A stretch of 64,000 nucleotides of DNA from Eulemur rufifrons (GCF_041146395.1 NC_090989.1:278162343-278226342); one strand, 5' to 3'; shown: positions 1-11,090, counted from the first letter of the stretch. The notes: a model not told the origin generated them from the letters alone. A program made the numbers and translations.

Positions 1-689
1 CTGGCTTCTGTTTGTCCTGTCTCTGGGCCTTGCACGCCCTGTGTCCTCTACTGCCTGCCTCTCTGTCCGCTCCGTCCTCATCTGGCAGCTTCTCCCCTTC
101 CCTGTCTGAGCCCAGACCTCTGTCTTCCGGAGAGCGGCCTTCTCTGCCTCGCCCCCCCCCCACCCCCGGCATGGGCTGGGTCGGGAGCAATCGCAGCCGC
201 CCTCACATTCGCTTGTGTCCCAGTGACTGGTTCACAGCTGTCCCCAGCACCCAGCACCGCGCCCCCACACAGTAGCTGCCACATCAGGATTTGGGGAACA
301 GATGAACTGTCAGGAAGGGGAGGATGCCCTGGGAATTCCATGATATGGGGGCTGGGAAGTGTCCACCTGGGCTTGGAAGGACGAGAAGGATTTTGCCAGA
401 CTCGCAAATGGCACGGTCTTCCAAGCAGAGGTAGCGCAGGGCGCCAAGACCGGGCAGCTGGACGTCTCTAACTACCTGTCTGCCGATGCCAGTTCTTCCG
501 CACCCGAGCTGTGCGCATCTTGGGCGAATTACCTCCACTCTCTCTCTGCCTCAGTTTGCTCGTCAGCGAAATGGGGAGTTAGCAAGGGACCTCTCCAAGT
601 TGCTAGGGGCAGGGTCTGCGGATCCCTTCGGGAAGGCATGCACACAGCTGGTGCTAGATAAATGCTGGGGGAACTACTGCGGGCTCAGG

Positions 690-870
690 GAAAGGGTTAA
701 AGCCCGGCGCTTTTTAATTGTGAAATGACTGCGGGCGATTAGCGCTGGCAGCTTCCTCAATAATCGCTCTTCTCTGTACCTGCTGGGAGCTTAATTAAAA
801 AACAAAGAGGCTCAATTTAAAGGCCATTACTATGCTAATGCAGCCGGGCCAGCGGTGATTAAGCGGCTCG
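690..870. promoter_or_regulatory. Putative conserved regulatory element, homeodomain/POU motifs
   Basis: Inside GC-rich intron 2, a short island packs TTTTTAATTG (711-720), GATTA (737-741), TCAATAATCG (756-765), TTAATTAA (791-798), AACAAAG (801-807, SOX/TCF-like), an octamer variant ATGCTAAT (832-839) and TGATTAAGC (855-863). It does not resemble any interspersed repeat I know. Conservation and function are inferred from motif density. Confidence 0.45.
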
Positions 871-2159
871 CGCGGGTGGCGGGTGGCTGGGGCAGGGCGA
901 GAGGTGATCAGTTACCCACTAACGGGCGGCGGCGCACCCTGCCCGCCCTGCCCGCCCCCAGCTGGCACGCAGGAACGCAGGAGACCCCGGTGTGTGGACG
1001 TGGTCTCCTGGATCCTCTTCTGGCTTCCTACAAAGAGTCCGCACTGTGGGTAGGAAATGAATGCCACCCACACGTCTAAGTGGCCCCTTTAGAATTCCTC
1101 CTTCTGCACCTCCACCGCCAGCCCTTCGTGGAGCCTGCTCCTCTCCTGCACCCACTTCGCAGGTTACTCTCTCGGGCCCCTGTGGATGGCTCGGCTGGGA
1201 GACACGTTCTGCCCACCCACTATAGCTCTGCGTCAGCCCAGCACACTCAGGCCACTGGCTAGAAGCAGGTCTCAGGCTCCCAAACCTCTGGAGCATTTGC
1301 TTCCCTGTCCCCACCCACTGGGAAGGCAGGAGAGGGTGGTGGTTACCAGCCAGGCTGACCTGGGATGGGGTCCTGGCTCTGCATCTCTCCAGCTGGGTGA
1401 CCTGCAGAAGGAAGGGACTCCCACCTCCCCGGTGGCCCCTGACTGTGAAGCTTGCAGGACCTGGCTGGGCTGGCTCCTGTGAGTGTGACATCCAGTAGGG
1501 ACATAGCAGGTGTGTGAGGGCACTTAGGGTGAGGGGGAGGCTTCGTCCAGATCTCATGAGAGAGGTGGGGCAGTGAGGCCCTCAGTGACTGGACCAACTG
1601 AGCTGGAGCTATCTCTGGCTGCATTAGGAAGAGCATAGGATGGGAAATAAGAGAGGAGATGGCTGGTCTTCCCTCTGGAGGAATGAGCTACAGGGCTCCA
1701 TGCTTCAAGGGCTACATGGACAAACTCAGGCTCATTCAGAGGGTGACCAAGGTGTGGAGAGACAGCCATAGGAACCTGGGGGGCTTAACCAAGAGAGGGA
1801 GGTGTCACCACCATCTATGAGTCTCTGAAGGGCAGGAAGGAGCACACTTAGTCTCTGGGACCCCAGCTGAAGCTGGACATTTGCACCCAATATATGACAC
1901 CCTCATGTCTGTCTGGACACCATGGTTTTGACCCTGAGTGTGTTTTCATTAGCTGCCTGGTAAAATTTGTGGTAATGAACTTTGGTAATTTTGTTGGTGA
2001 CATCGAAAACCACCCGACTGAGCCTGGGGAAATTTAACTTGGTGAAATAATCAGTACAAAATACAAGTGACAGCAGTGAAACTACCCATGGTAAGATGTG
2101 CCACTGCCACAAATTCACCAAGGAGTCAACCAGGAAGATCCAATACAGGCACAAACCTG

Positions 2160-2400
2160 ATGATAGAGAGAAGCTTAACTGAAATTTTTTTCATGAAAAA
2201 TAATTTATCTCAATGAAAATAATTTTAGGGAAATAATGAGAAAAGTTGTAAATTATTTAACTGTACTAGAAAGAAAATTGATCAAAAAATTAAATTGCCT
2301 TAATGGAGTTTGTTCCAGAAAACAGTTGCTCAGAGGAAGTTTATCAATGTTTTTATAACCCTAATTAACTGCTATGGTCTATGCACGGGGAATCCAAAAT
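2160..2400. promoter_or_regulatory. AT-rich island, possible regulatory element
   Basis: About 240 bp of strongly AT-rich DNA between GC-rich flanks, with repeated ATAATTT/AAATTA words and TAATTAA at 2362-2368. The adjoining 1900-2160 is moderately AT-rich unique DNA whose origin I could not identify. It could be a decayed processed pseudogene or transposon rather than an enhancer. Confidence 0.3.
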
Positions 2401-2721
2401 CCTTTCGGTCAGGATGGTGGGGCCAAAGTATCAGTGGGGTTAGCTGTTACACACTCCAGGATTTCTGCTGCTGAGACTGCTCTCCCCTGGAATGCCTGGC
2501 TCCCCATCCCACCAGGAGCCCCCTGAGGGCTGTGGCCTTGCGCCTTGTACCCACTGATTTCTCATCACCTAGCACAGAGCATGGTCATGGTGGGTGCTAG
2601 ACAGATGCTTACAGCATCGAGTCTTACATTATAGTGAAAGGCCTGAAAGGCAGTTAGTTTCTGCTCTTTTAAGAGGAAGAGTCACGGCACAGGGTTTGGC
2701 ACAGAGCAAGTACCTAAGTAT

Positions 2722-3090
2722 TTGTTGGGTGGATGGATGTTTGTACGAATGGATAGATGGGTAAAAGAGTGGATGGATGGGGGACAGGTGGATAGATGGG
2801 TAGGTAGATAGATGGGTGGATGGATGGGTAAGTGGAAGGATGGATGGATGGGTAGATGGGTGGATGGGGAACAGGTGAATACATAGGTAGGTGGATGGAT
2901 GGGTAGATGGAAGGATGTTTGTACAGATGGATAGATGGGTGAAAGGGTGGGTAGATGGGGTACAGGTGGATAGATTTGTAGGTAGGTGGACAGGTAGATG
3001 GAAGGATGCTTGTACGGATGGATACATGGGTGAAAGAGTGGATGGATGGGTAGTGGAAGGATGGATGGATAGCTGACTGAGTGGCCATGT
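2722..3090 (+). repeat. Degenerate (GGAT)n tetranucleotide array
   Basis: Long run of GGATGGAT, GGGTAGAT and GGTGGATAG words over about 370 bp, with interspersed variants (TGTACAGATGG, GAACAGGTG) that recur and suggest higher-order duplication. Apparent open frames here are low-complexity by-products of the repeat. Confidence 0.9.
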
Positions 3091-3759
3091 GGGTGGGTGA
3101 TTGGATGGGAACAAGAGCCATCTGACCTGCCCTCTTTAGCCCAACATTCAAGGTCTCCAGCCTGACCCTTCTTTCTTGCCTGGGCTCCAGCCTGACCCAT
3201 GTCTCCCTAACCCTGAAAATGGCCTCCATTTTCTTCACACCTTTGCTGGTCTCTCTGCCTCTACACAGAGCCCAACTCTGGACTCAGACACATCCCTTCC
3301 CATCCTAGCCCCACCACTTCTCCCATTGGAATCCTCCAAACTCTTCAAAGTCTCCTGGAAGTCTTCCCTGACCTCCAGCTCTGCCCTCCGCCTGGCTGAC
3401 TTTGAACTTCATCAGACCCAACCCCGGATCCCCCAGCCCTTCCTGGGCACTTGGGTCTGGGCCTGGTCCATTCTGGCCATGCAGGACCCCAGGGAGAAAC
3501 CCAGAGGCCTCTACCTCTCACGGTGAGGGGTCTGCCGTCTTCCACCTGTGTTGTCAGCCCTCTGGACTACGGAGGCCATAGCCCCCACTTCTATAACCTT
3601 GGCACCCCCAGTCTCAGCCCAGGGCATGGGCCCAGCAGCTCCAAGCTGATGGACCAAGTGCAGAGTTATTCCAGGAGGTGGGTAGCACAGAGCGGGCTGA
3701 GGCAGGAGGGGGCTTCACAAGCAGGGCGTCCCAGGAAGCCGAGCAGAGCGGCTGGGAAG

Positions 3760-3975
3760 AGGAGCAGGAGCTCTGGAACTCAATGTGCCGGCCTCGAACC
3801 CCAGCTCTGATGCTAAGCAGCCATGATACCCTCTCCGAGCACCACTTTCCTCTCTAGTAAAAAGAGAGTGCCGGTGCCTACCTCTCAGGGGTCTTATTGC
3901 ATGTGCAAATAAAGCACAGGGCCTGGTATGGAGGAAACACTCAATAAATCTTAGCAAGTAATAATAACAATAATA
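3760..3975 (+). repeat. MIR SINE
   Basis: Sense MIR order: GAACCCCAGCTCTGATGC, then a degenerate TTTCCTCTCTAGTAAAAAG core, CTACCTCTCAGGGG, and the CTCAATAAAT tail. Confidence 0.75.
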
Positions 3976-4084
3976 ATGGCTGCTGGATTTGGCAGCCAGG
4001 AGCTGGTGACCTCAGTGAGAATGGGGGAGGGTACCTGTGATCAGCTCAAAGGGTTTGATGAGCAGGTGGGAGGAGAAGGTTCCT

Positions 4085-4160
4085 ACTGCCTGACAGTAGA
4101 AGGCCTGGCTCATAGTAGGTGCTCAATAAATGTTAGATGAATGAGTGAATAAATGAATTG
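4085..4160 (+). repeat. MIR/L2 3' tail
   Basis: The words CTGGCTCATAGTAGGTGCTC and AATAAATGTTAGATGAATGA are the shared 3' end of MIR and L2, ending in a TGAA-like repeat. Confidence 0.7.
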
Positions 4161-4593
4161 CATTTGCCAGTGAAGAAAAAAGAGGGAAGAGAGTCAACCC
4201 AAAGGCCATGAAATAGTACAGGTAAAGCCCTTAGAGTGGCACCTGGCACAGAGCTTGCAGGCCCTTGACGCCCGGTTGGCCCAGGATATCCTGCAGCTCT
4301 GCTGGCCTGGATCAGAGTCCCGAGCCCAGCTGGAAGGGAGGCCTGGGAGGGTGGTCAGAGGGGGCCGATGCTCTCCTTGCCACCCGCCCTGGACTCTTGT
4401 CTCTCCCTGCTGGCAGGCGGGTCGGTCCTGCCTGTCACCAGGGGAGGTCTGGTCCCCAGAGAATCCCCAAATGGAAAAGAGATTCCTGGGTTCTGGGTTT
4501 TGCTCTCACCCGACCCCTCAGGGGTCCAAGCCCCAGAGGTGGGGAACCAGTTGTCAGGTGCTAAGCCACATGGACGCAGCAGCTCACTCTGTA

Positions 4594-4645
4594 GGTGTGC
4601 GTGAGTGTGTGTGTGAGTGTTTGTGTGTGTATCTCTGTGTGTCTC
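4594..4645 (+). repeat. Imperfect (TG)n tract
   Basis: GTGTGCGTGAGTGTGTGTGT followed by further TG/TCTG words. Confidence 0.85.
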
Positions 4646-5129
4646 CGTCCCAGCAGCCCCCACAGTGTCTCCAGCCTGGGCCTCTCCCTGAGCTCCAGCC
4701 TCGCCCAAGCAGCTGCCCCCTGGACGTGTCCACATGGCTCACTAGAAGATAGCTGAGACCTAATGTGTCCAGAGCTGCCTCCCAACACCCCCCCAACCTG
4801 CCCCCAGTCTCCCTTTTATCCAGTGGCGACTCCGTCCTTCCTGCTGCTCGGCCCCAAGATCTCGGGCTCCTCCATGCCCCTGTCCTTTCTCTAGCATCCT
4901 TTAGAACGCGTTCTGGGAGGACCATCTCTCAGCACCTGCCCTGCTCTCACCAGGTCTGAGCGACACCATCCTTTGCCTGGATGATTGAGATCACCGATCA
5001 CCTCCCAAAGGCTCCCTGCCCCCCAACTCGTCTCCCCACAGCTGCCTGAGAGCCCAGTCCAGTCAGTGTCAGATGGCATCCCCCTCTGCCACCCCCCCCA
5101 GGGCTCCTGCCTCAAGTGCTCCCCCCACC

Positions 5130-5520
5130 ACCTCCTGGCCCACACCCTGACCTCAGGGACTTTGCATTTGCCGTTCCCTCTGCCAGGAACCCCTGCCCCC
5201 ATATCCCAGATACCCTCCCTCTGGTCTCTGCTGGAAGGCTGGAATGTCGCATCTCAGTAGCCTCTGACCATCCTTTCTGAAATTGCAACCCCATCGCTCT
5301 TCCCTGCCTCGGTTTTCTTCACCACATTGTCACCATTTGTTGTACTCTGAATGCGGATGTATCTATTTGTTAAAACATAAATTTTATTGTCCCCTCACCT
5401 GTGAGAATGGAAGCTGGAGGTGGGAGGACGTAGGGACTGTCCCTTTAACTCACTGCTCTGTCTCTGACCTTCCTACAGTACCTGGCACCTAGCTGGCACT
5501 AAATACACATTTGTGGACGC
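5130..5520 (+). repeat. L2 LINE 3' fragment
   Basis: Reads like the L2 3' end: TTCCCTCTGCCAGGAACC, CTCTGCTGGAA, TTTATTGTCCC, GAATGGAAGCTGGAGG, then ACAGTACCTGGCACCTAGC and CTAAATACACATTTGTGG. Substantially diverged. Confidence 0.75.
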
Positions 5521-5569
5521 ACTGAATGTGTACGTGTGCCTCGCTGGCCAGGCTGGCCCCTGGATGGTT

Positions 5570-5900
5570 CCCGGCTGTACCCGTCCCTCCCTGCCCCTGG
5601 CCGGTGACCTCCAGCCCCGCCGCCGGGCTCCCGACAGCGCCCCGGGCTCCCATCAAAGGGCCGAGGCCCCGCACAGCTGCGTCTGCCGCCCGCCCGCAGG
5701 AAGCGCCGGGCAGCTCTCGCCGCATGCTCGGCCCGGCGCGGCGAGGCCCGGGGAGGCCGGGGAGGCCGGGGAGGCCGGGGAGGCCCGTGCGACCGGCCGC
5801 GCCGCGCATTCCAGCCGCGTGATTGACGCGCGCACCGGGGCCCCCGCCTGCGGCTCCCGCCGCCGCCCCGGCCCGCCGCTGCCGCATCAAAGCAGATGTT
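5570..5900. promoter_or_regulatory. Orphan CpG-rich block in intron 2
   Basis: CpG density rises sharply (GCGCCGGGCAGC, CGGCCCGGCGCGGCG, CCGCGCCGCGC, GTGATTGACGCGCGCACC) far from any known LMX1B exon. It ends in an AT-containing segment (5885-5990: CATCAAAGCAGATG, TCAAAATAAAAAACAGC, GGAATGATAAGG) that may also be constrained. It could be an internal or antisense promoter, a Polycomb-type island, or simply GC-rich DNA. Confidence 0.5.
5750..5785 (+). repeat. Four tandem copies of GGGGAGGCC
   Basis: Perfect 9-bp tandem repeat, four units, within the CpG-rich block. The spaced G-runs could form a G-quadruplex. Confidence 0.95.
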
Positions 5901-6169
5901 TGCAGCTGGTTTGAGTTGGATCCCCCATCAACAGGCCCCTTTTTGTCTCAAAATAAAAAACAGCTATGTCCCGGAATGATAAGGACGTGGCAGGCACGTG
6001 GGGGAGATGTCAGCCAGTGTGGCAGGGAGGAGGCCAGGGAGCTCCCTCGCCAAGTGACAGGCTGAGGCCAGCAGCAGCAGCCCAAGAGTGTCTAGGGTCC
6101 TGTCCCCTCAGCTCCTGTGAACTGCAGCTCATTCTTCACCCAGCATCATCATGGACCACACAGTCCCAC

Positions 6170-6440
6170 CAGCAGTGAGAACATTAGCCGCCAGGCTGAG
6201 CACCGACTGTGCTAAGTGCTCACACCTGTGTCACCCTGGGGTCCTGCCACCAGCCTGGGGAGGAGGTAGCACAGGAATCCACACCAATATGTACTTGCAG
6301 TGACTACTGGTAAGGTGGGGGCTGGGATCCCAGTTTCCAAATGGGAAAACAGGTTCAGAGAGTGGAGGTGGCTTCCCCAAGGTCAGGCAGCTAGTAAGGG
6401 GTGGAGGTGGGGTCCAGGCCTGCGCCTTCCACCTCCAGAA
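6170..6440 (-). repeat. MIR SINE (antisense)
   Basis: Antisense MIR words: GTGCTAAGTGCTCACACC, AAATGGGAAAACAGGTTCAG, CCCCAAGGTCAGGCAGCTAG. Confidence 0.75.
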
Positions 6441-6969
6441 CCAGGTTCTGTTAAGTCACCTTTTCCAGCTCTTCCCCAGACTGACTATTGCTGTATCCTG
6501 TGCCTCTGGGCTTGCTGGGCGTACCCCAGTACCCCAGAGAAGCACACGTCACATTCTGCCAGCAGCCATAGGATGAGGTTTGGTCTAACTCTGTTCCCCA
6601 GGCATCTCTAATGAGCCCAGCTCAGAGTCAGCCTCCAGGGGTGTTTGCTGGGTGAATTTGAGAAGGTGCAGCCAGTGTGGACAGAAGGGATGCGGTTCCA
6701 GGGGCCAAGCCCTGTGGTCCCCATGGAGGGAGGAGAGTGTTTCCAGCAGTGTTCGCTCCAGGGGTTGTGGGGCTTGGGTCTGGAGAAACCAGGCCCAGAA
6801 TCTGCCTGGTCCCCAGTGTGGCCCTGGACGAGGGTCTGACAGAAGCCCATGCCTACAAAGGGACAGACAGGGAGAGCACACGCCGACCATGCAATTAGGG
6901 GGCTTCAGACTGAAATGGGAGGTGAGGAAGAGGAAGTTCCAGAGCCTGCATCAGGCACCACGGTGAGAC

Positions 6970-7180
6970 GTAGACTCACTGAAAGCCTTCTGTGCCAGGC
7001 GCTGAGCTAAGCCGTCCCGCATGGGTTAAGACTCGTCAGATTCCCAATTGCCCTGTGAGGGAGGGGTCAGCTCCTCCATTTTACAGAAGAGGAACCTGAG
7101 GCTCAAAGAAGGGGTGTGAATTACCCAAGGCCACGTGGCTGGTGCTGGAGACCTGGAAGGCCACACACCTGAAGATGGGT
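6970..7180 (-). repeat. MIR SINE (antisense)
   Basis: TGTGCCAGGCGCTGAGC, CCATTTTACAGAAGAGGAAC, GAGGCTCAAAGAAGG and CCAAGGCCACGTGGCTGG in MIR antisense order. Confidence 0.8.
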
Positions 7181-7529
7181 TGGGGGCTGACGAAGAGCTC
7201 CTGGGTGAGCAGGGAAGGAAGGGACACAAGGCAGAGGCCAGTTGGCCCACCTTGAGTCAGATATCCAGGCCTGGTCCAGTCACTTATGATCAGGGGAGTC
7301 ATTTATTAATGGTATGCACATGGCCCCCATGGGTCTAAGTAGGAGGCGTGCATGGAACTTCACTGATAAAAGTTAGAAAACTGGACTCCGAGTCATATAG
7401 CTGTGAAGGAGGTGGGGGCGGGGAGGGCGAGTTCACTTCTCTTGTTACCTGGAGGTGTTCTCTGACCCCTAGAAGCAGAGTACCTAATATTTTCTTGTCC
7501 TACCTGGCTGCCCATTTCATTTCTCACAA

Positions 7530-8190
7530 GGGTGTTCATTCATTCAACACTCACTCACTAACCACTTCCTCAATGCCAGAGCCTGGGGGTGAATTAGACC
7601 TGGTGTCTGATTTCAAGGTCAGTAGGGGCTGCAGACACACAAGTAGCTGGAGAGTGGCTAGGACTGTGGGCATCAGGGAAGGCTTCACAGAGGAGGTGAC
7701 ATTTGAATGGGTCCTGAAGGATGAAGAAGAGTTCCATAAGAAGCAAAGGAAAGGGGGAGAGAAGGATGAGCCTTGGAAGTGGATGGAATTTTAAGTACTA
7801 AGGAGAAAAGAAGGAGCTTGCTGGGTTCAGGGAGCAGCAAGAAGCCTGGCTGCTAGACCCAGGTGCAACAGGATAGGTGGGGCCTTGGATGCCACAATTA
7901 GATCTTTGGGCTTATCCTGAAATTGTTGGGTGCTCTTGGACATTCTGAAAGAGAAGGGATATGTAATCTGATTTGACTTGATGAGGAGGCAAGTCAGGAC
8001 TTTGGGTGTTTCTCCCCAAACCTTCTGTTTCCTCTGTGAAATGGGAGGTGACAGTGTCCACTGAGTAGGACTGGTGCAGTGGTCAGGAAGCTGGAGAAGT
8101 GTAGAGGAGGCTGGTGAGGAAGGGGGTGACTAGGGTGGTCCTGAGGGGCAGAGGAGTCCCCCTGAGAGTAGAAAGCATGCACGTGCGGTG
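7530..8190 (+). repeat. Ancient interspersed repeat, unassigned family (copy 1)
   Basis: Starts TTCATTCATTCAACACTCAC and contains GAAGGCTTCACAGAGGAGG, TGACATTTGAATGGGTCCTG, GGATGAAGAAGAGTTCC, TTGCTGGGTTCAGGGAGCAG and GATCTTTGGGCTTATCCTGA. The same ordered words recur near 11990, 22610, 32620 and 35690, so this is a dispersed family. I cannot name it with confidence. Confidence 0.65.
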
Positions 8191-8324
8191 GTAACTCTTC
8201 TGAGAACCCAGTGAAGGGCCACATAAACTGTTAAGTGCTGTGACGGGGTGTGGGAATGGCAGTGAGGAGGACGTAGGGGATCTTCCACTCTGAGGATGGT
8301 GAACAGGTGCCTGGAGAGATAACA

Positions 8325-8500
8325 GTGGTCATGATCACCACTTACAGAGCCCATCTCACGTGCATGGCACTGTAAGTCAGCCTCTGTCATTATCCCCATT
8401 GGACAGATGACACTGTCATTCAAGAGGAGAAGGGACTTGTGCGAGATTCCAGTGCTAGGAAGTGGTGGAGCCAGGATGCCGAGCCCAGTGTGTGCTGCAT
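8325..8500 (-). repeat. MIR SINE (antisense)
   Basis: CATTATCCCCATTGGACAGA, AGTGCTAGGAAGTGGTGG and GCCAGGATGCCGAGCCC in MIR antisense order. Confidence 0.7.
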
Positions 8501-8559
8501 GGACTCTAAGATCTGGCAACGAAGACCTGCTTGGAGAGGCTGGAGTGGCCCCAGAACAT

Positions 8560-8770
8560 TAGGAAGCCAATTTTATTGGAGGGAAAAGAATCAGCCATGC
8601 TCCGTGTGTCTCTGCAGTTCTCAGGGATTTAAGAGAAATTAATCAGCTTTGTAATCCATGTTCAGATGCTCCCGAAAAAATTGGTTTTCCGAGTTTTGTT
8701 TATTAGCCTTATGAGTTTAATAAATTGAGCATTAAACAAATAAACCAATAAAAATTCAGAGGAGATGGAG
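8560..8770. promoter_or_regulatory. Putative conserved element with forkhead-like motifs
   Basis: A non-repeat AT-rich island containing AAATTAATCAGC (8636-8647), TGTTTAT (8697-8703), TTTAATAAATTGAGC, TAAACAAATAAACC (8733-8746; two abutting FOX-type TAAACA/ATAAAC sites) and CCAAT (8745-8749). It is bracketed by MIR on the left and a poly(A)/(TG) tract at about 8860-8895 on the right. Confidence 0.42.
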
Positions 8771-9094
8771 ATGTGTTCTCACAGCCTGGGACTCTTCAAG
8801 GGAGGGATCCCCCTAAAAATAGAATTTGCTCCTCCATAATCACAGATGATCCCAACAGCAAAAAAAAAAAAAAAATGTGTTTGTGTGTGTCGGGGGATGG
8901 GTGTTAAGTTTGGTTTTAAAAAATAAACCCAAATGCACAGCCCTACCTTCGGGGGGCTGAGCTCATGCCTAGTGATAAGAACTTGGGGTGAACTGGGCCA
9001 CAGGCCTTGGGGGCCGGCAGACAAGGGCACAGAGCGGGGGTGACTGGTGAGCAAAGGCACGCCGGGAGGCACGGAGCAGCGAGAGTACCTGCTG

Positions 9095-9245
9095 CTGCTG
9101 CGTGACCTTGAACCAGTGACCTGCACCTCGGTGTGCTCATCTGTAAAAGGGGGGTGGACACAGGGCTCTGTGAGGATTTGACGAGGCGATGCCGGGAGGA
9201 GACTGAGTATTCTCAGTCTCAGCAATGTTAACGAGACGCATGGAA
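9095..9245 (+). repeat. MIR SINE
   Basis: CGTGACCTTGAACCAGTGAC, GTGTGCTCATCTGTAAAAGG and GAGGATTTGACGAGG match the sense MIR core. Confidence 0.75.
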
Positions 9246-9449
9246 CGTTGAGCCAGGAGTGCTCTGTCCAGATCAAGCCAGGCAGAAGCGGAAGGGCCAG
9301 CCCCAAACCCAGGGTGGTGGTGACAGGGAGGTACAGCTGGGACCTGTCAACCCAGCCAGTGCCAGGGAGGTGCCCCCTGGAATTGTGGCAACCCTAGCAA
9401 GGGTGATCGACAGGGCACTTGGGACACATGTGGGACAAAAGAGGGCAGA

Positions 9450-9635
9450 GAAAGGCAGACTTTTGTGGAGTGCCTTCCTCAGGCCAGCGCAGTGCCGAGC
9501 GCTTTACATCCAGTCAACCCTCCCAACGACCCCGTGGTCATTCCCACTTTATAGATGAAAAATTTGAGGCTCAGAGAGGTTAAATGTCTTGCCCAGAGTC
9601 ACACAGTGAGAAAGTTAGGGAGCCAGGATGGAACC
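9450..9635 (-). repeat. MIR SINE (antisense)
   Basis: GCCGAGCGCTTTACATCC, CCCACTTTATAGATGAAAAA, TTGAGGCTCAGAGAGG and CCCAGAGTCACACAGTGAG. Confidence 0.85.
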
Positions 9636-9654
9636 CTGGGCTGTGCCCTCTGTG

Positions 9655-9830
9655 CCTGCTGGTTTACTCTGACAGCCCACTGCATCCTCATGCTGAGAAG
9701 CAGGCCGTGTTGTCGAGCCCATGATACAGATAAGTAAGCTGAGGCTTGGGAAGACGAAATTACCTGCCCAGTCACCAGCCAGCAAGTGGTGGACCGAGGC
9801 AGGGAACCCAGGTCCGTCCAATTCCAGTGT
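9655..9830 (-). repeat. MIR-like SINE (antisense), directly following the previous one
   Basis: GATACAGATAAGTAAGCTGA, AGGCTTGGGAAGACG, CAGTCACCAGCCAGCAAG and GAACCCAGGTCCGTCCAA in antisense MIR order, giving two MIRs nearly head to tail. Confidence 0.7.
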
Positions 9831-10009
9831 CCCTGCCTATGGCTGGGCCTGCTTCTCAGGGACTTCTCAGGGGCTGCCCCCACTAATCCCTCCATGGCGA
9901 GAGGCACTGGGGGAGGGGATAGGGGCTCACAGAGAAGAGGGGACCCCACTGGCGCCCCCCAACCCCTCCCACACCCGCTGTTAGTAGCTTTCGCCCCAGC
10001 ACGGTAGAC

Positions 10010-10330
10010 AAAGGCAGCCCCATAATTGGGAGTGAGTATTTCATGCGTCCCCCCCGATGTTTTATTGGGTGGAGAGATGCTTGGAGACCAAACGGATGGC
10101 GCATTCCATTTATAAAGTGCACGCGGTTTGTTTTATTTCCCGAGTTTTTGCAATCTAGATAACAGATGATGCCCCGAGTGGCTGGCGCTGCCTCTGTAAT
10201 GGCGGCACCGAGCCTTTGGAGAAGTATTAATAATAGATTGTGTTGATGAGTTTGGAGAAAGTAGCAATCGACCCCCTGCTGCCAAGGCATTAGCGCGGCT
10301 GTTCTGAATGCAGCCAGCATGGTGGCATCG
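10010..10330. promoter_or_regulatory. Putative conserved element with homeodomain/HOX motifs
   Basis: Non-repeat island with mixed composition: CATAATTGGG (10021-10030), TTTTATTG (10060-10067, posterior-HOX-like), TTTATAAAGTGCACGCGG, AATCTAGATAACAGATGATG, GTATTAATAATAGATTGTG and GGCATTAGCGCGG. CpG-containing words persist next to AT motifs, which suggests constraint rather than neutral decay. Confidence 0.45.
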
Positions 10331-10954
10331 ACTGCAAATGCAGGTCACCAACCCTGCTGTCCCCCCCCCCACAGCCTAAGAAGGTCTCTCTGGGAGCCGC
10401 CCAGTGTGTGCCCCCCCTGGCCTAGGACCCTGGCCCTGCTGTGCTGGCAGAGACACCGCCAGTGCCTGTCCGCTCCCGGGCCGCAGAGGGCAGGCTGCAC
10501 ACCCTAGTGGGGCCCCTGGGGCAGGCAGCGTAGGGAGGGCGCAGAAGGGCAGTGCGGCGCTGGGGTGTGGTAGCATCCCACATGTGAGGGGCACGGGTTC
10601 GCAAACCACTTCTTTGTCAGCCCCTCGGTAGGGCTGGAGTGCCAGCCAGATTTCTAGAGGCCTCTGCCTAAGACCGTATGGACAGTTGGGTAGGTTGTAC
10701 CCTGAACAAGGATATTGGGCCAAAGAGCCAAATTAGAGCTGAAATCGAGCCCATGTTCCCCTTGAAAAGCCGTGCACTTTGTGGGCCAGTGGGGTCCTGC
10801 CTCCTGGAGCGGAGAGCCTGGCCTCAGCCTCAGCTCACCAGGACTTCACTCGTTCTGCGAACACTGAGACCTCCTTGAGGGTCAGATAGAGCCAGGTCCT
10901 GCCCTGCGGAACCCCAGTAGAGTTGGGCACTGATGGGGACATGCACCGTCACTC

Positions 10955-11090
10955 CATTGTGGTATTCACCAAGTTACATACTCAGTGTCATTGAATCCTG
11001 AAACAGCCTTCAAGGGAGGTCTTGTTGACATCCCCATTTTACAGCAGAGAAAACTAAGGCCAGAGGGAAGCTCAGGGGAGCATAGAGGAG
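10955..11090 (-). repeat. MIR SINE (antisense)
   Basis: ACATACTCAGTGTCATTGAA, CCCATTTTACAGCAGAGAAA and CTAAGGCCAGAGGGAAGC. Confidence 0.65.

Noticed and set aside
1900..2154. Processed pseudogene in intron 2
   Set aside because: The text has a coding-like feel but no frame gives a protein I recognise and there is no poly(A) tail; left as unidentified AT-rich DNA.
2629..3238. Long overlapping minus-strand open frames rich in His/Pro/Ser/Thr
   Set aside because: They are the direct product of the (GGAT)n tetranucleotide repeat read in all three frames; no domain, no splice or promoter context.
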